A program made the translations under genes and the position numbers. The notes under the pieces are model-generated. The model saw only the letters and a list, made by a program, of their open reading frames with translations. It made no database searches and was not told the origin of the DNA. A stretch of 29,247 bases of DNA, taken from the NCBI GenBank assembly GCA_021795795.1, contig JAJYPA010000050.1:1-29247 (forward strand). The letters run 5' to 3'. This stretch comes from Pseudomonadota bacterium. Lineage in GTDB: Bacteria; Pseudomonadota; Gammaproteobacteria; Halothiobacillales; Halothiobacillaceae. Shown here in pieces: positions 1 to 7,322 of this stretch (position 1 is the first letter of the stretch; every line of letters begins with the position of its first letter).

Positions 1-9
1 CCTATCAAT

Positions 10-204
10 TTGTATGGTTTTGTCATGGCGCATTTGCGTTCACGACGAATTCCTCAGCGACAGATCGCCCGCGAAAGCGGCGTTCCGTTTTCCACCGTCT
101 GCAAGATCGCGCAGGGAAGTGTTACTGATCCGTCGGTACATACAATCCAGCGTCTGGCTGATTATTTCGCTAATTACGCCAATCGGAATCATGATGCAGG
201 TTGA
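10..204 (+). CDS. Small Cro/C1-type HTH DNA-binding protein
   Basis: A 64-residue protein that is almost entirely one helix-turn-helix domain. The segment RQIARESGVPFSTVCKIAQG is a typical HTH, followed by a region ending in QRLADYF as in short plasmid and phage regulators. The frame is open to the left edge of the window, so the true start could lie outside. A TTG at 10 and an ATG at 25 are the visible candidates, and no clear ribosome binding site can be seen. It lies 63 nt upstream of the replication gene in the same direction, so control of Rep expression or copy number is a reasonable inference. The domain is clear; the specific role is not shown. Confidence 0.7.
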   Translation: MYGFVMAHLRSRRIPQRQIARESGVPFSTVCKIAQGSVTDPSVHTIQRLADYFANYANRNHDAG

Positions 205-267
205 CGAGCTGATCCCCACTCTTGGCAGGCGCTGCAAACACCATCATATGCGTGAACGGGTGTTGCC

Positions 268-1170
268 ATGAGTCTGGACGCGCTTTCCTGGGCTTTCAAT
301 CTTGACTTGCCGAATTCCGGCGCAAAACTGACTCTGCTGGCTCTGGCCAATTTTGCGAACGAACATGGCGAAGCTTATCCAAGCCAGAAAGCCATTTCTG
401 CAAAAACGTGCCTTTCCGACCGCGCAATCCGTCGTCATCTGGTCACTTTGGAAGAACTTGGGATTATTTTCAGGAAACCGCGTAAACGTGCTAATGGGTC
501 TTATTCTTCGGATTTGTTCCAAATTCATGTTGGAGGTGGATTTGCCGACGGAAAATTCCTCCGGCGGCCAAATTGGCCGGAGGTAGAAAATGAACATATC
601 CAGCGGCCAAATCGACCAGCGGCCAAATTGGCCGACGGCCAAAAACAGCAACGACCAGCGGCCAAATTGGCCGCACCAGAAAGGTCACTAAATACAACCA
701 TAAATAAACTACACACTACTGAGGTAAATAGAACTACTGAGCGCGAGCAACCGGAACCCGAAAACCGTGTGTGTGTTGACTTGATTTTTCCTCCACTTCC
801 TGAACAGACGCGATTGGCATTGTTCCGAATCATCGAACCTTGCGCCCCATCGGATGCACAGGTCATCCTTGACGAAGTCAGCGGCACGTTGGCCAAAGGC
901 ACCTGCAAAAACCCGATCACGCTGGCCATGTCGCTGGTGAAAGCCATGAGCCAAGGAAAGTTTTATCCATCGCTTGGGGTGGCCGTGGCACAAAACCGTG
1001 CCAAAGCGGAAGACCTGGCACGTGTGATTGCTGCAACACGGAAACCAGAAAACCTCGACCCGCTGGCTTGCCAGAAGGGGCAGGAAGTCGTTGACGCCAT
1101 CAGAACCCGACGAAAGCGATGGCTTAAAAAAGTAGATGACGGAATACCGAAACCACGCCAATCCGGATAA
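268..1170 (+). CDS. Winged-helix plasmid replication initiator (Rep-like)
   Basis: A 300-residue protein. Residues about 1-90 form a winged-helix/HTH_36-type domain: SQKAISAKTCLSDRAIRRHL is the recognition region and LEELGIIFRKP the wing. This fold is used by phage lambda O-like and many plasmid replication initiators. Residues about 98-135 are a low-complexity linker whose DNA carries repeated CGGCCAAATTGGCC elements, so the gene probably contains its own origin, as lambda gene O does. The C-terminal half (about 170-300) is less recognisable. Its start overlaps the end of a 24-26 codon reading frame (from 191 or 194 to 271) by ATGA. Upstream is an HTH gene, downstream maintenance genes, which fits a replication module. 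A transcriptional regulator is the alternative. Confidence 0.65.
   Translation: MSLDALSWAFNLDLPNSGAKLTLLALANFANEHGEAYPSQKAISAKTCLSDRAIRRHLVTLEELGIIFRKPRKRANGSYSSDLFQIHVGGGFADGKFLRRPNWPEVENEHIQRPNRPAAKLADGQKQQRPAAKLAAPERSLNTTINKLHTTEVNRTTEREQPEPENRVCVDLIFPPLPEQTRLALFRIIEPCAPSDAQVILDEVSGTLAKGTCKNPITLAMSLVKAMSQGKFYPSLGVAVAQNRAKAEDLARVIAATRKPENLDPLACQKGQEVVDAIRTRRKRWLKKVDDGIPKPRQSG
565..672 (+). repeat. Iteron-like CGGCCAAATTGGCC repeats inside rep; candidate oriV
   Basis: The 14-mer CGGCCAAATTGGCC occurs exactly at 565-578, 620-633 and 659-672. A variant, CGGCCAAATCGACC, lies at 604-617 and a half copy begins at 636. Starts at 604, 620 and 636 are 16 bp apart. The core GGCCAAATTGGCC is nearly a perfect palindrome. 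Repeated binding sites inside an initiator gene are the classic lambda-type origin design, so these are candidate Rep binding sites. They could instead be Rep autoregulation sites or simply encode a repetitive linker. Confidence 0.55.
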
Positions 1171-1222
1171 AGGTTCGTGTCATAAAGTGTAAATTTAATT
1201 CAATCAAGTTAAGGAGTTGCAA

Positions 1223-1714
1223 ATGAAATACAGAAATTTTGTAATGATTGGCGTTCTGGCTGGCGTTATTGGACTGAACGGATGTGCGACGAACATGGCC
1301 GGAACGATGCAATCGTCCGGCAATGCCTATAGTACTGCGCAGGCTGGTGTGATGCAGACCGTGCAAATCGGCACGATTCTGGCGCTGGTGCCGGTGAAGA
1401 TTGCTGAAAACGGTGGTGGCATGGGCACGGCTACCGGCGCTGTGGCTGGCGGCTTGCTCGGTAACAACATCGGGCACGGCGCGGGTTCTCTGCTGGGCGC
1501 CATTGGAGGTGCGGCACTCGGTGGACTGGCAGGGCACGCGATTGAAGGCGCTGTCTCTACGCAGAATGGTTTCCAGATCACCGTGCAACTGGACAACCCT
1601 GCCCATCAGGTCGTTGCCATCACACAGGCGGCAGATATCCAGTTGCATGTGGGTGAGAAGGTGCAGGTGGTCGGGGGATATGGAACTCAGGCACGGGTAC
1701 AGCCTTTGAACTGA
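1223..1714 (+). CDS. Glycine-zipper outer-membrane lipoprotein (17 kDa antigen/SlyB-like)
   Basis: A 163-residue lipoprotein. The ATG at 1223 follows AAGGAG (1211-1216) by six bases, so it is preferred over the in-frame TTG at 1217. The N-terminus has a short basic region, a hydrophobic stretch and a lipobox LNGC, with Cys21 as the likely lipidated residue. Residues about 75-115 alternate glycine and alanine (GAVAGGLLGNNIGHGAGSLL and onward), the glycine-zipper pattern of the Rickettsia 17 kDa antigen/SlyB group. The C-terminal part is likely a small periplasmic domain. Plasmids often carry such lipoproteins; surface exclusion or envelope stabilisation are possibilities the sequence does not prove. 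Confidence 0.75.
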   Translation: MKYRNFVMIGVLAGVIGLNGCATNMAGTMQSSGNAYSTAQAGVMQTVQIGTILALVPVKIAENGGGMGTATGAVAGGLLGNNIGHGAGSLLGAIGGAALGGLAGHAIEGAVSTQNGFQITVQLDNPAHQVVAITQAADIQLHVGEKVQVVGGYGTQARVQPLN

Positions 1715-1774
1715 GCTGCCTGAAATGTGCGCAGACAAGCTGATTTATGCGATAGTGGGTTTGTAGGGGGAGAT

Positions 1775-2539
1775 ATGATTCAAGACAACAGAAACAATGA
1801 ACCCAGGCTACTGGATGTGCCCATCCAGCAGATCAAGTTGATTCATGACCAGCCACGCCGGAGCATGGATCCGGATGCGATTGAGCGGATGAAAGCGAGC
1901 CTGGCCACGGTAGGACAACTGCAACCGATCGGCGTGCGCCGGCACGGCTGCGGCTGGACATTGATTTTCGGGCATTTGCGACTTCATGCCGCGCTGCAGC
2001 TCGGCTGGAAAACCATTCAGGCCATGGAATACGGGGAAATCGAATCTGCGGTACTGATTGATCTGGCGATATGGGCAAACGAAAACCTGCATCGGTCGGC
2101 GCCAGCGCTGGATGAGATGGCAATCACCATCTGCAGGCTAATTGATGCGGGTATGTCGGATTCGGTGATTGCGCTGGCTTTGGGGAAAACGATTGATTGG
2201 GTAACCGGCATGCGTGATATCGCGCGCGATCCGATGGCCAGACGGCTGATTGATATTGGGCGATTGGTCGAACTGGAAGCCTGGCTGATGTTCATGCAAC
2301 TTTCGCTTGATGATCGCAAAAAACTGCTGGACAGTGCTGAATCGGTTTCTTTGCGAAACTGTGAAGGATTCATGAAGAAACCCGCTGTATTAAAGCCAAT
2401 AATCCATGGAATTCGACATCACAAAAGTGATGTCCTGATTCAGGATCTTTGGTCTGATCTTGCTGGTCACGTCGAAAAACAAGGCAGTCTGTTGGCGCAA
2501 AAGGATGAAGAAGATGGATGCTCGTACTCTGTACAATGA
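1775..2539 (+). CDS. ParB/Spo0J-domain DNA-binding protein
   Basis: A 254-residue protein; the ATG at 1775 follows a purine-rich GGGGGAGA. The N-terminal region resembles the ParB/Srx nuclease fold: VPIQQIKLIHDQPRR, then GQLQPIGVRR and IFGHLRLHAA, the last matching the GERRxxAA box of ParB proteins. A helical region follows (about residues 105-160) with a possible HTH around MSDSVIALALGKTIDWVTGM. The C-terminus is unlike the chromosomal ParB dimer domain. It is about 4.8 kb from the parA gene and not in that operon, so it may be a KorB-like regulator or an accessory partition factor rather than ParA's partner. It overlaps the next gene by 26 nt, which suggests translational coupling. Confidence 0.7.
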   Translation: MIQDNRNNEPRLLDVPIQQIKLIHDQPRRSMDPDAIERMKASLATVGQLQPIGVRRHGCGWTLIFGHLRLHAALQLGWKTIQAMEYGEIESAVLIDLAIWANENLHRSAPALDEMAITICRLIDAGMSDSVIALALGKTIDWVTGMRDIARDPMARRLIDIGRLVELEAWLMFMQLSLDDRKKLLDSAESVSLRNCEGFMKKPAVLKPIIHGIRHHKSDVLIQDLWSDLAGHVEKQGSLLAQKDEEDGCSYSVQ

Positions 2540-3044
2540 AATGGCCGGCGAGGCATGGAAGCTGGCTGCGAAATCCATGTTGGACATCGAGGATATCCAG
2601 CAGGAACTATTTCTGATGTGCATGGAAGTGGCCGAAGGCCGCAGCGCCTACACGCCGATGATTGGCGGTGTGCATGCGTACATCATGGGTCGGTTATGGG
2701 GGCTGTTGCATAGGTGGCAGCGCTCGCAATCGTTCGAAGACCTTGTTCATCCTGAAGATTCTGAAATGAATGTTTATGAGCAAGATTTTTTTATTCCTGC
2801 TGTGTTGCACACTCCATCAGTAGAAGATGCGCTGGAACAGCGAGATGTGCTGTACGAACAGGATGTTATTGATATTGAAGAAAACCGTCTAATGTGTGAA
2901 CGCACGAAAGACCAATCGACCCTGTTTATATTAATTAAAACCGGTCATTGGTCGGCTAGGAATGCGGCAAAATATTGCGGTGTAAGTAGAAACGCCATTG
3001 AAAAAAGGATTGCAAAAGCACGTGAGTTAACTACTCCGCCCTGA
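2514..3044 (+). CDS. Small sigma-70-like HTH protein
   Basis: A 176-residue protein starting at ATG 2514 (a second in-frame ATG lies at 2505) behind AAGGATGAAG. Residues about 20-65 (LDIEDIQQELFLMCMEVAEG and the helical stretch after it) resemble sigma-70 region 2, where D-x-x-D-x-x-Q-E is typical. The C-terminus ARNAAKYCGVSRNAIEKRIA is a clear helix-turn-helix like sigma region 4. Between them is an acidic segment. It is shorter and more divergent than ordinary ECF sigma factors, so it may be a sigma-like regulator rather than a working sigma. It overlaps the ParB-domain gene upstream and ends in a strong hairpin. A second, canonical sigma factor lies convergently at 3491-4375. Confidence 0.5.
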   Translation: MDARTLYNEMAGEAWKLAAKSMLDIEDIQQELFLMCMEVAEGRSAYTPMIGGVHAYIMGRLWGLLHRWQRSQSFEDLVHPEDSEMNVYEQDFFIPAVLHTPSVEDALEQRDVLYEQDVIDIEENRLMCERTKDQSTLFILIKTGHWSARNAAKYCGVSRNAIEKRIAKARELTTPP

Positions 3045-3053
3045 AGGGCGGAG
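3034..3053. terminator. GC-rich hairpin overlapping the stop codon, between convergent genes
   Basis: CTCCGCCC-TGAA-GGGCGGAG is a perfect 8-bp stem with a tetraloop. The TGA stop of the sigma-like gene (3042-3044) lies at the loop. No T-tract follows, so it is not a textbook intrinsic terminator. Convergent genes flank it and it could work for either strand. Similar CCGCCCTnnAGGGCGG hairpins occur at the 3' ends of IS200/IS605 tnpB elements, so it may also be a transposon relic. Confidence 0.5.
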
Positions 3054-3137
3054 CTTCAAAGAGTGGTAAGAAGTTTGGTTAACCGGCCTGAGTCACAGAA
3101 CACCGATGCAGAGCACCGATGTTTCCTCACGCTGGTG

Positions 3138-3488
3138 TTATTTAGCCAAAAGTATTACGGCAAATCGGTGCGCAATTTTTTCTTCCATTGTTTTGGCAGA
3201 CCGAAAGTAGATTTGTTGATAATTTTCTTTTTTTAGAATTTTATTCTGAAAAAAGAAACCTATAGCAACGGCACAGGAAAATTTTTTTATATCTTCATCG
3301 TTGGGTATGGCGATTTGAATGCGTGGAGTCGTATTGATTTTATGGGTAATGACGGAAAAAACGTGGTTTGGTAATGTCGCTTCTGTAACGATGATGCCAA
3401 TTTTTTTTGCAAATTTGTAAACATCGATTGGACGTGGACTGTCACCCCATATTTTTTGAATGTATTCAGAGGATAGATTATCCAGCAT
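3138..3488 (-). CDS. ImmA/IrrE-like protein lacking the HExxH zinc motif
   Basis: A 116-residue protein starting two bases after the stop of the sigma-factor gene, so the two are surely co-expressed. Its layout recalls ImmA/IrrE metalloproteases. There is an N-terminal VYKFAKKIGIIVTEATLP segment, a strand IQIAIPNDED, then a helix where the family has RFxxAHExGH, and a C-terminal EEKIAHRFAVILLAK resembling the family's ExxANxFAxxLLMP. At the catalytic position it reads KKFSCAVAIGFFF, with no His-Glu pair. If it belongs to this family it would be a non-catalytic binding protein. Its position next to the sigma factor suggests an anti-sigma or sigma-modulating role. Both family placement and role are inference. 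Confidence 0.5.
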   Translation of the reverse strand: MLDNLSSEYIQKIWGDSPRPIDVYKFAKKIGIIVTEATLPNHVFSVITHKINTTPRIQIAIPNDEDIKKFSCAVAIGFFFQNKILKKENYQQIYFRSAKTMEEKIAHRFAVILLAK

Positions 3489-3490
3489 GG

Positions 3491-4375
3491 TTAATGTCCG
3501 ATATAGTTAACAAACTGTTTTTTAAGTTTTTTTAGCGCGTGGTTTTGAATTATGCGAACAGATTCACGACTCAATTCCATCAGGCTGGCGATTTCATCCA
3601 AAGACATCGCATCTTCATCATCAAACCCGAATCGTTTGCGTAAAACATAATGTTCCCGCTCTGATAACGTCAGCAGCCCGTTCATGACAAAACGACTTCG
3701 TTCTTTTGCAAGCAGTTGATCGACGTGATTGGATTCGCTTTCAAGCAAATCAATTAAGGTGCTTTCGGAGTTTCCGAAAGGCTGGTCTAATGAATTCGTA
3801 TGCTGTGATAACGTAACGAATTTATGGACGTCAGCAATAGATAGATTCATGCTTTTTGCCACTTCAAAATCGCTTTGCGTTTTTTTGGCAATTAACACAA
3901 AGCTTATCGAGCGAATAAGGTGCGCCGGCAAACGTACCGTCCTTGATTCCATGATTGCTTTTTTGATTGAATGCTGAATCCACCATGTTGCATAAGTAGA
4001 AAAACGAAAACCTTTTTCGGGATCGAATTTTTCCAGTGCATGTATCAGTCCGAGATTTCCTTCACCGATGATGTCCGCAAATGGCAAGCCGCGATATTGA
4101 TATTTTTTTGCGATGTTAACAACAAGAGGCAGGCTGCGAGACAATAACGTTTTTCTGGCCACATCGCAGCCGTTTTTAAGTTGCTCGAACAAGACCTTTT
4201 CATCATCGACGTTCAATGCATTATTTAATTTAATGTCCTGTAAATACATCCGCACAATATCTGTGTTATGACCGGTATCAGTGACATCAACGGCATCAAC
4301 GGTATCATTTGCGTCATCAACAAAAACTGCATCATCAATGTTCAGATCAATGTCCAGATTTTTTGGTGCGTTCAC
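3491..4375 (-). CDS. Group-2 (RpoS/RpoD-like) sigma-70 factor on the element
   Basis: A 294-residue sigma-70 protein. The acidic N-terminal ~40 residues are followed by region 1.2 (DIVRMYLQDI), then region 2 with RKTLLSRSLPLVVNIAKKYQ, the core-binding GLPFADIIGEGNLGLIHALE, and the -10 recognition and melting segment FDPEKGFRFSTYATWWIQHS. Region 3 follows (RTVRLPAHLIRS), then region 4, LSEREHYVLRKRFG, with the HTH SLDEIASLMELSRESVRIIQ. All key elements are present, so it should be functional. The start is GTG at 4375, overlapping the transglycosylase stop (GTGA) with AAGGA upstream. It resembles primary or stationary-phase sigma factors rather than ECF types. A full group-2 sigma on a transfer element suggests that the element directs host polymerase to its own promoters. 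Confidence 0.92.
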   Translation of the reverse strand: MNAPKNLDIDLNIDDAVFVDDANDTVDAVDVTDTGHNTDIVRMYLQDIKLNNALNVDDEKVLFEQLKNGCDVARKTLLSRSLPLVVNIAKKYQYRGLPFADIIGEGNLGLIHALEKFDPEKGFRFSTYATWWIQHSIKKAIMESRTVRLPAHLIRSISFVLIAKKTQSDFEVAKSMNLSIADVHKFVTLSQHTNSLDQPFGNSESTLIDLLESESNHVDQLLAKERSRFVMNGLLTLSEREHYVLRKRFGFDDEDAMSLDEIASLMELSRESVRIIQNHALKKLKKQFVNYIGH

Positions 4376-4977
4376 GGGATCGTCCTTGGATTAAACGTCC
4401 TTGGATAAAGCCCACTGTTATTTGGTTTTAATGGACTCGCCGCAGGCGTCCACGTAAGCACTGGCTGAACTGACGGCAGTGCTGACCGAATCCATGGTTG
4501 AGTTTGTGTGGTCCATTTTGCCAAAGCTCCGCCAGGAATTGCCGGCACTTTGACGCCTGCTTTGGCAAACACCTGAGCGCTGTAATGCGTTCCGACCGAG
4601 GTTGCTGTTTTTCCGGTGTTGTAAGCGGCCAGAGCGCCGCGCAGGTCATGGCCGGATTGTTCCCATGCCACTATCATGACTGACTGGGCAGCACGCAGGT
4701 TTGTGCAGGGATCCAGCACATCTTCGATTTTTAGTTTCAGCGCGGGCAGATTTTTGTTGTTGATTTGTGCAAGACCAATATCCACAGAATGACCAGATCG
4801 GATCAGCTTATGCGCTAGGCTGGCAGACTCATCAATATTAGTTGGCCGCCAGGATTTTCCGGTCGTGTTGTCATGCAACAGGAACGGATTGCCGCCCGAC
4901 TCCTGCTGCACCACTGCAGCAATGGTGACAGGTGCCAGATCAGGTGCGCATTGGTGAATTAAGTCGATTGGTGTCAT
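4372..4977 (-). CDS. VirB1/TrbN-type lytic transglycosylase
   Basis: A 201-residue protein from ATG 4977; the frame is also open up to an ATG at 5055. The SLT fold is seen from its motifs: QQESGGNP with Glu26 as the catalytic acid, SVDIGLAQIN, and GALAAYNTG near residue 125. The C-terminal ~45 residues are proline-rich. Such enzymes open the peptidoglycan locally so the type IV secretion channel can be assembled. No signal peptide is visible from the 4977 start; starting at 5055 would add a hydrophobic, basic N-terminus (MLLLRLTLNI) but would run through the dyad. The 4977 start directly abuts the 40-bp dyad and has almost no leader. It is first in an operon with the sigma factor. Confidence 0.85.
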   Translation of the reverse strand: MTPIDLIHQCAPDLAPVTIAAVVQQESGGNPFLLHDNTTGKSWRPTNIDESASLAHKLIRSGHSVDIGLAQINNKNLPALKLKIEDVLDPCTNLRAAQSVMIVAWEQSGHDLRGALAAYNTGKTATSVGTHYSAQVFAKAGVKVPAIPGGALAKWTTQTQPWIRSALPSVQPVLTWTPAASPLKPNNSGLYPRTFNPRTIP

Positions 4978-5017
4978 ACCTATATTCTGCAAGGTGGCCA
5001 CCCTGCGGAATATAGGT
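4978..5017. promoter_or_regulatory. 40-bp dyad operator between divergent transglycosylase-sigma and topB units
   Basis: The left half ACCTATATTCTGCAAGGTGG and the right half CCACCCTGCGGAATATAGGT are inverted copies matching at 18 of 20 positions, centred on GGTGGCCACC. The half-site TGCGGAATAnAGGTAAC is the same as at 17262-17288 and close to the sites before traK and trbB. It lies between divergent start codons at 4977 and 5058, so it probably contains both promoters and the binding site for a shared regulator. Confidence 0.7.
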
Positions 5018-5057
5018 AACCCCCTGATGTTTAGGGTCAACCTCAGAAGGAGCATTC

Positions 5058-7223
5058 ATGCGAGTAATCATCGCTGAAAAACCATCCGTAGCCCAAGCCA
5101 TCGCAGGCGTGCTGGGCAATGCCAAACGAGCCGAAGGCTTTATCGATTGTGCCGGTAACACAAAAGTGACCTGGTGTTTCGGGCACCTGCTGGAAACGGC
5201 GCCGCCGGAGGACTATGTGGAGGGTGGCAAGGTCAAGCCGTCCGATCTGCCGGTCATACCAAAGGAATGGAAATTGACGCCGCGCGATGGCGGGGCAGGC
5301 AAACAGGTCAAAGTGATCCGGGAACTACTGAAGACAGCCAAGGAGGTCGTGAACGCAGGTGATGCGGATCGCGAAGGCCAGCTACTGGTCGATGAAGTGC
5401 TGATTCATCTGGACTGGCGCGGTAAAACATCCCGATTGTGGTTATCCAGCCTGGATGATGACAGCGTGCAGCGTGCGCTGGCCACGCTCAAATCTAATGA
5501 ATCCATGCGCCCGGTTTATGACTCTGCGCTGGCGCGCCAGCGTGCGGACTGGGTGAGGGGCATGAACTGTTCCATCGCTCTCAGCCGCAATCTGCAAGCG
5601 CTGGGCGTGCCGGGTTCGTGGAGTGTCGGTCGAGTGCAGACGCCGACGCTGGCGTTGCTGGTTGACCGCCAACGTGCAATCGAAAACTTCAAGCCGCGCG
5701 ACCACTATCAGGTCGAAGTGGAACTGGGTGAGGATGGCATCAAAGCCCTGTGGCAGATCCCGGATGATCTGCTGCTCGATGGGTTGCTGATGGACAGAAC
5801 GATGGCGGAAACTGTTGTCGGTCAGGCATCCGGCCACTCGATGCAGGTTGGGCGATTCACTACCAAAACCGGCGAACGCGCGGCACCGCTGCCGTATGCG
5901 CTCAGCACGCTGCAAAAGGTCGCCAGTCGCAGGCTGGGTCTGTCGGCCAAGGACACGCTGGCGGCAGCGCAGGAACTGTACGAAGCCAAGCTTACTACCT
6001 ACCCACGCACTGACTGCCCGTATTTGCCGATGGAAATGCACGCGGACGCAGGCCGCATCCTCAAAGCCATCGCCGCAGGTCAGGACGGGCTGGATGCAGA
6101 TCGCCGACACGCTGCCTGGAACACCGGCAAGGTCGAGGCACACCATGGCATCATCCCGACCGGACAGAATCCGGACAGCGCCAACCTTTCAGCGAATGCC
6201 ACACGGATATTCGAGATTGTCCGTGAATCGTATGTTCGTCTTTTCATGCCACCGGAAAAGTTTGAAACCCGCGAAGCGATCTTTATCCTGAAAACCGCTG
6301 ACGGTGGCAGTGAGCGGTTCCGTGCTACCGTACGTATTGTGCTGGAACCGGGTTGGACGAAACTGGGCGAGCAGGAAGAAGATGAAGATGTGGCTGTGCT
6401 CGGATCCGGCAAACTGCCGATGCTTGCCGAAGGACAAACGCTGCAATGCATTGGAGCCATTGTCGTGGCCAAGCGCACGACGCCACCGAAACCGTACACG
6501 GACGGCACACTGATTGCGGCGATGACCGGCATTCACAAACTGGTGACGGATCCCAAACTCAAGGCGCGCCTCAAGGAAACCGCAGGGCTTGGCACTGAAG
6601 CAACCCGTGCATCAATGATCGAGGTGCTGATGACGCGCGAATATGCCGAACGCAAAAAGAAAGAAATTCATCCGACAGAACGCGGCGTGCAGCTCATTGA
6701 CATGCTGCGCCGCGTAGCGCCTGAACTGGCAGATCCGGGCACAACCGCTCTGCAGGAAGATGCGCTGGCCGACATTGCTGCTGGCCGCGCATCACTGGAT
6801 GTGTTCCTGGAACAAGAGATCGAGGCGGTGCGCAACTTTTCGCGAACTTTATTGCAGGGCAAGCTGGTGGATAGGGAAATTGTCATGCATTCCTGCCCAG
6901 CCTGCCAGAGCATGCGTTGTGTGCGGCTGACCAGCAAAGCCGGGAAACCATATCATCGCTGTCAGGATTGCAATGCTGCTTTTGCCGATGACGACGGCAA
7001 GCCTGGCCAACAGTTTGAGGACAAGCCAGAAGGTTCTGCTGCACAGAAATCGACTCGAAAAGCGGATGGGCCGAAATGTTCCGTCTGTAAGAAAGCGACA
7101 TTCAAATATGAAACCAAGGCGGGGAAAGCATATTTTCGGTGTGGCGATTGCAAGTCGGCCTGGTGGCCGGATCGCAAGGATGATGCCAAGTTGGGGACGA
7201 AGTGGGAACAAAAAGCCGCCTGA
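5058..7223 (+). CDS. topB: DNA topoisomerase III (TopB/TraE family) with C-terminal zinc fingers
   Basis: A 721-residue type IA topoisomerase, starting at ATG 5058 behind GAAGGAG. The N-terminal TOPRIM domain has IIAEKPSVAQAIA and DADREGQLL with its acidic metal ligands. The catalytic tyrosine is Tyr315 in TTYPRTDCPYLP. The central region carries the helical type IA core, including LGTEATRASMIE. The C-terminus has two similar cysteine modules, CPACQSMRCV...HRCQDC and CSVCKKATFK...FRCGDC, which are zinc ribbons that bind single-stranded DNA. It matches the plasmid TraE/TopB class, which decatenates replication or transfer products. It is divergent from the transglycosylase-sigma operon across the 40-bp dyad, and a terminator follows the gene. 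Confidence 0.96.
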   Translation: MRVIIAEKPSVAQAIAGVLGNAKRAEGFIDCAGNTKVTWCFGHLLETAPPEDYVEGGKVKPSDLPVIPKEWKLTPRDGGAGKQVKVIRELLKTAKEVVNAGDADREGQLLVDEVLIHLDWRGKTSRLWLSSLDDDSVQRALATLKSNESMRPVYDSALARQRADWVRGMNCSIALSRNLQALGVPGSWSVGRVQTPTLALLVDRQRAIENFKPRDHYQVEVELGEDGIKALWQIPDDLLLDGLLMDRTMAETVVGQASGHSMQVGRFTTKTGERAAPLPYALSTLQKVASRRLGLSAKDTLAAAQELYEAKLTTYPRTDCPYLPMEMHADAGRILKAIAAGQDGLDADRRHAAWNTGKVEAHHGIIPTGQNPDSANLSANATRIFEIVRESYVRLFMPPEKFETREAIFILKTADGGSERFRATVRIVLEPGWTKLGEQEEDEDVAVLGSGKLPMLAEGQTLQCIGAIVVAKRTTPPKPYTDGTLIAAMTGIHKLVTDPKLKARLKETAGLGTEATRASMIEVLMTREYAERKKKEIHPTERGVQLIDMLRRVAPELADPGTTALQEDALADIAAGRASLDVFLEQEIEAVRNFSRTLLQGKLVDREIVMHSCPACQSMRCVRLTSKAGKPYHRCQDCNAAFADDDGKPGQQFEDKPEGSAAQKSTRKADGPKCSVCKKATFKYETKAGKAYFRCGDCKSAWWPDRKDDAKLGTKWEQKAA

Positions 7224-7246
7224 TTCCCGGACAGGCATCGTATTTA

Positions 7247-7272
7247 AAGCCCGGCAAGACCGGGCTTGTTTT
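7247..7272 (+). terminator. Intrinsic terminator after topB
   Basis: AAGCCCGG-CAAGA-CCGGGCTT is a perfect 8-bp stem with a 5-nt loop, followed by GTTTT. It lies 23 nt after the topB stop and just before the parA promoter. Confidence 0.85.
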
Positions 7273-7284
7273 CACCTCGAATAA

Positions 7285-7312
7285 TTGACATATACAATCG
7301 AAGCGATATACT
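7285..7312 (+). promoter_or_regulatory. Sigma-70 promoter of the parA operon
   Basis: TTGACA at 7285-7290 matches the -35 consensus exactly, and TATACT at 7307-7312 follows after 16 bp. Transcription would start near 7319, within the inverted repeat CGATAT/ATATCG (7304-7309 and 7317-7322) and next to the TTTTAATATTAAAA palindrome, so repression by partition proteins is likely. Confidence 0.75.
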
Positions 7313-7322
7313 AATAATATCG

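Noticed and set aside
14..271. 85-codon frame overlapping the first HTH gene
   Set aside because: Its upper part is out of frame with a clear HTH domain; only the last 24-26 codons were kept, as a weak coupling-leader idea.
565..672. CRISPR-like reading of the repeats in rep
   Set aside because: The repeats are 14 bp, near-palindromic and irregularly spaced inside a coding sequence, with no spacer structure and no cas genes nearby.
1775..2539. Calling the ParB-domain protein the partner of parA at 7347
   Set aside because: parA has its own ribbon-helix-helix partner in an operon, and the short ParA type does not usually work with a ParB-domain partner.
4978..5055. Upstream extension of the transglycosylase to ATG 5055
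   Set aside because: The extra residues would be encoded by the regulatory dyad and the antisense of the topB ribosome binding site; the start at 4977 leaves the domain complete, although the lack of a signal peptide keeps some doubt.
5442..6146. Long open frame (234 codons) on the minus strand inside topB
   Set aside because: It is antisense to a strongly conserved topoisomerase, has no recognisable protein features and no ribosome binding site; it reflects codon bias of the real gene.
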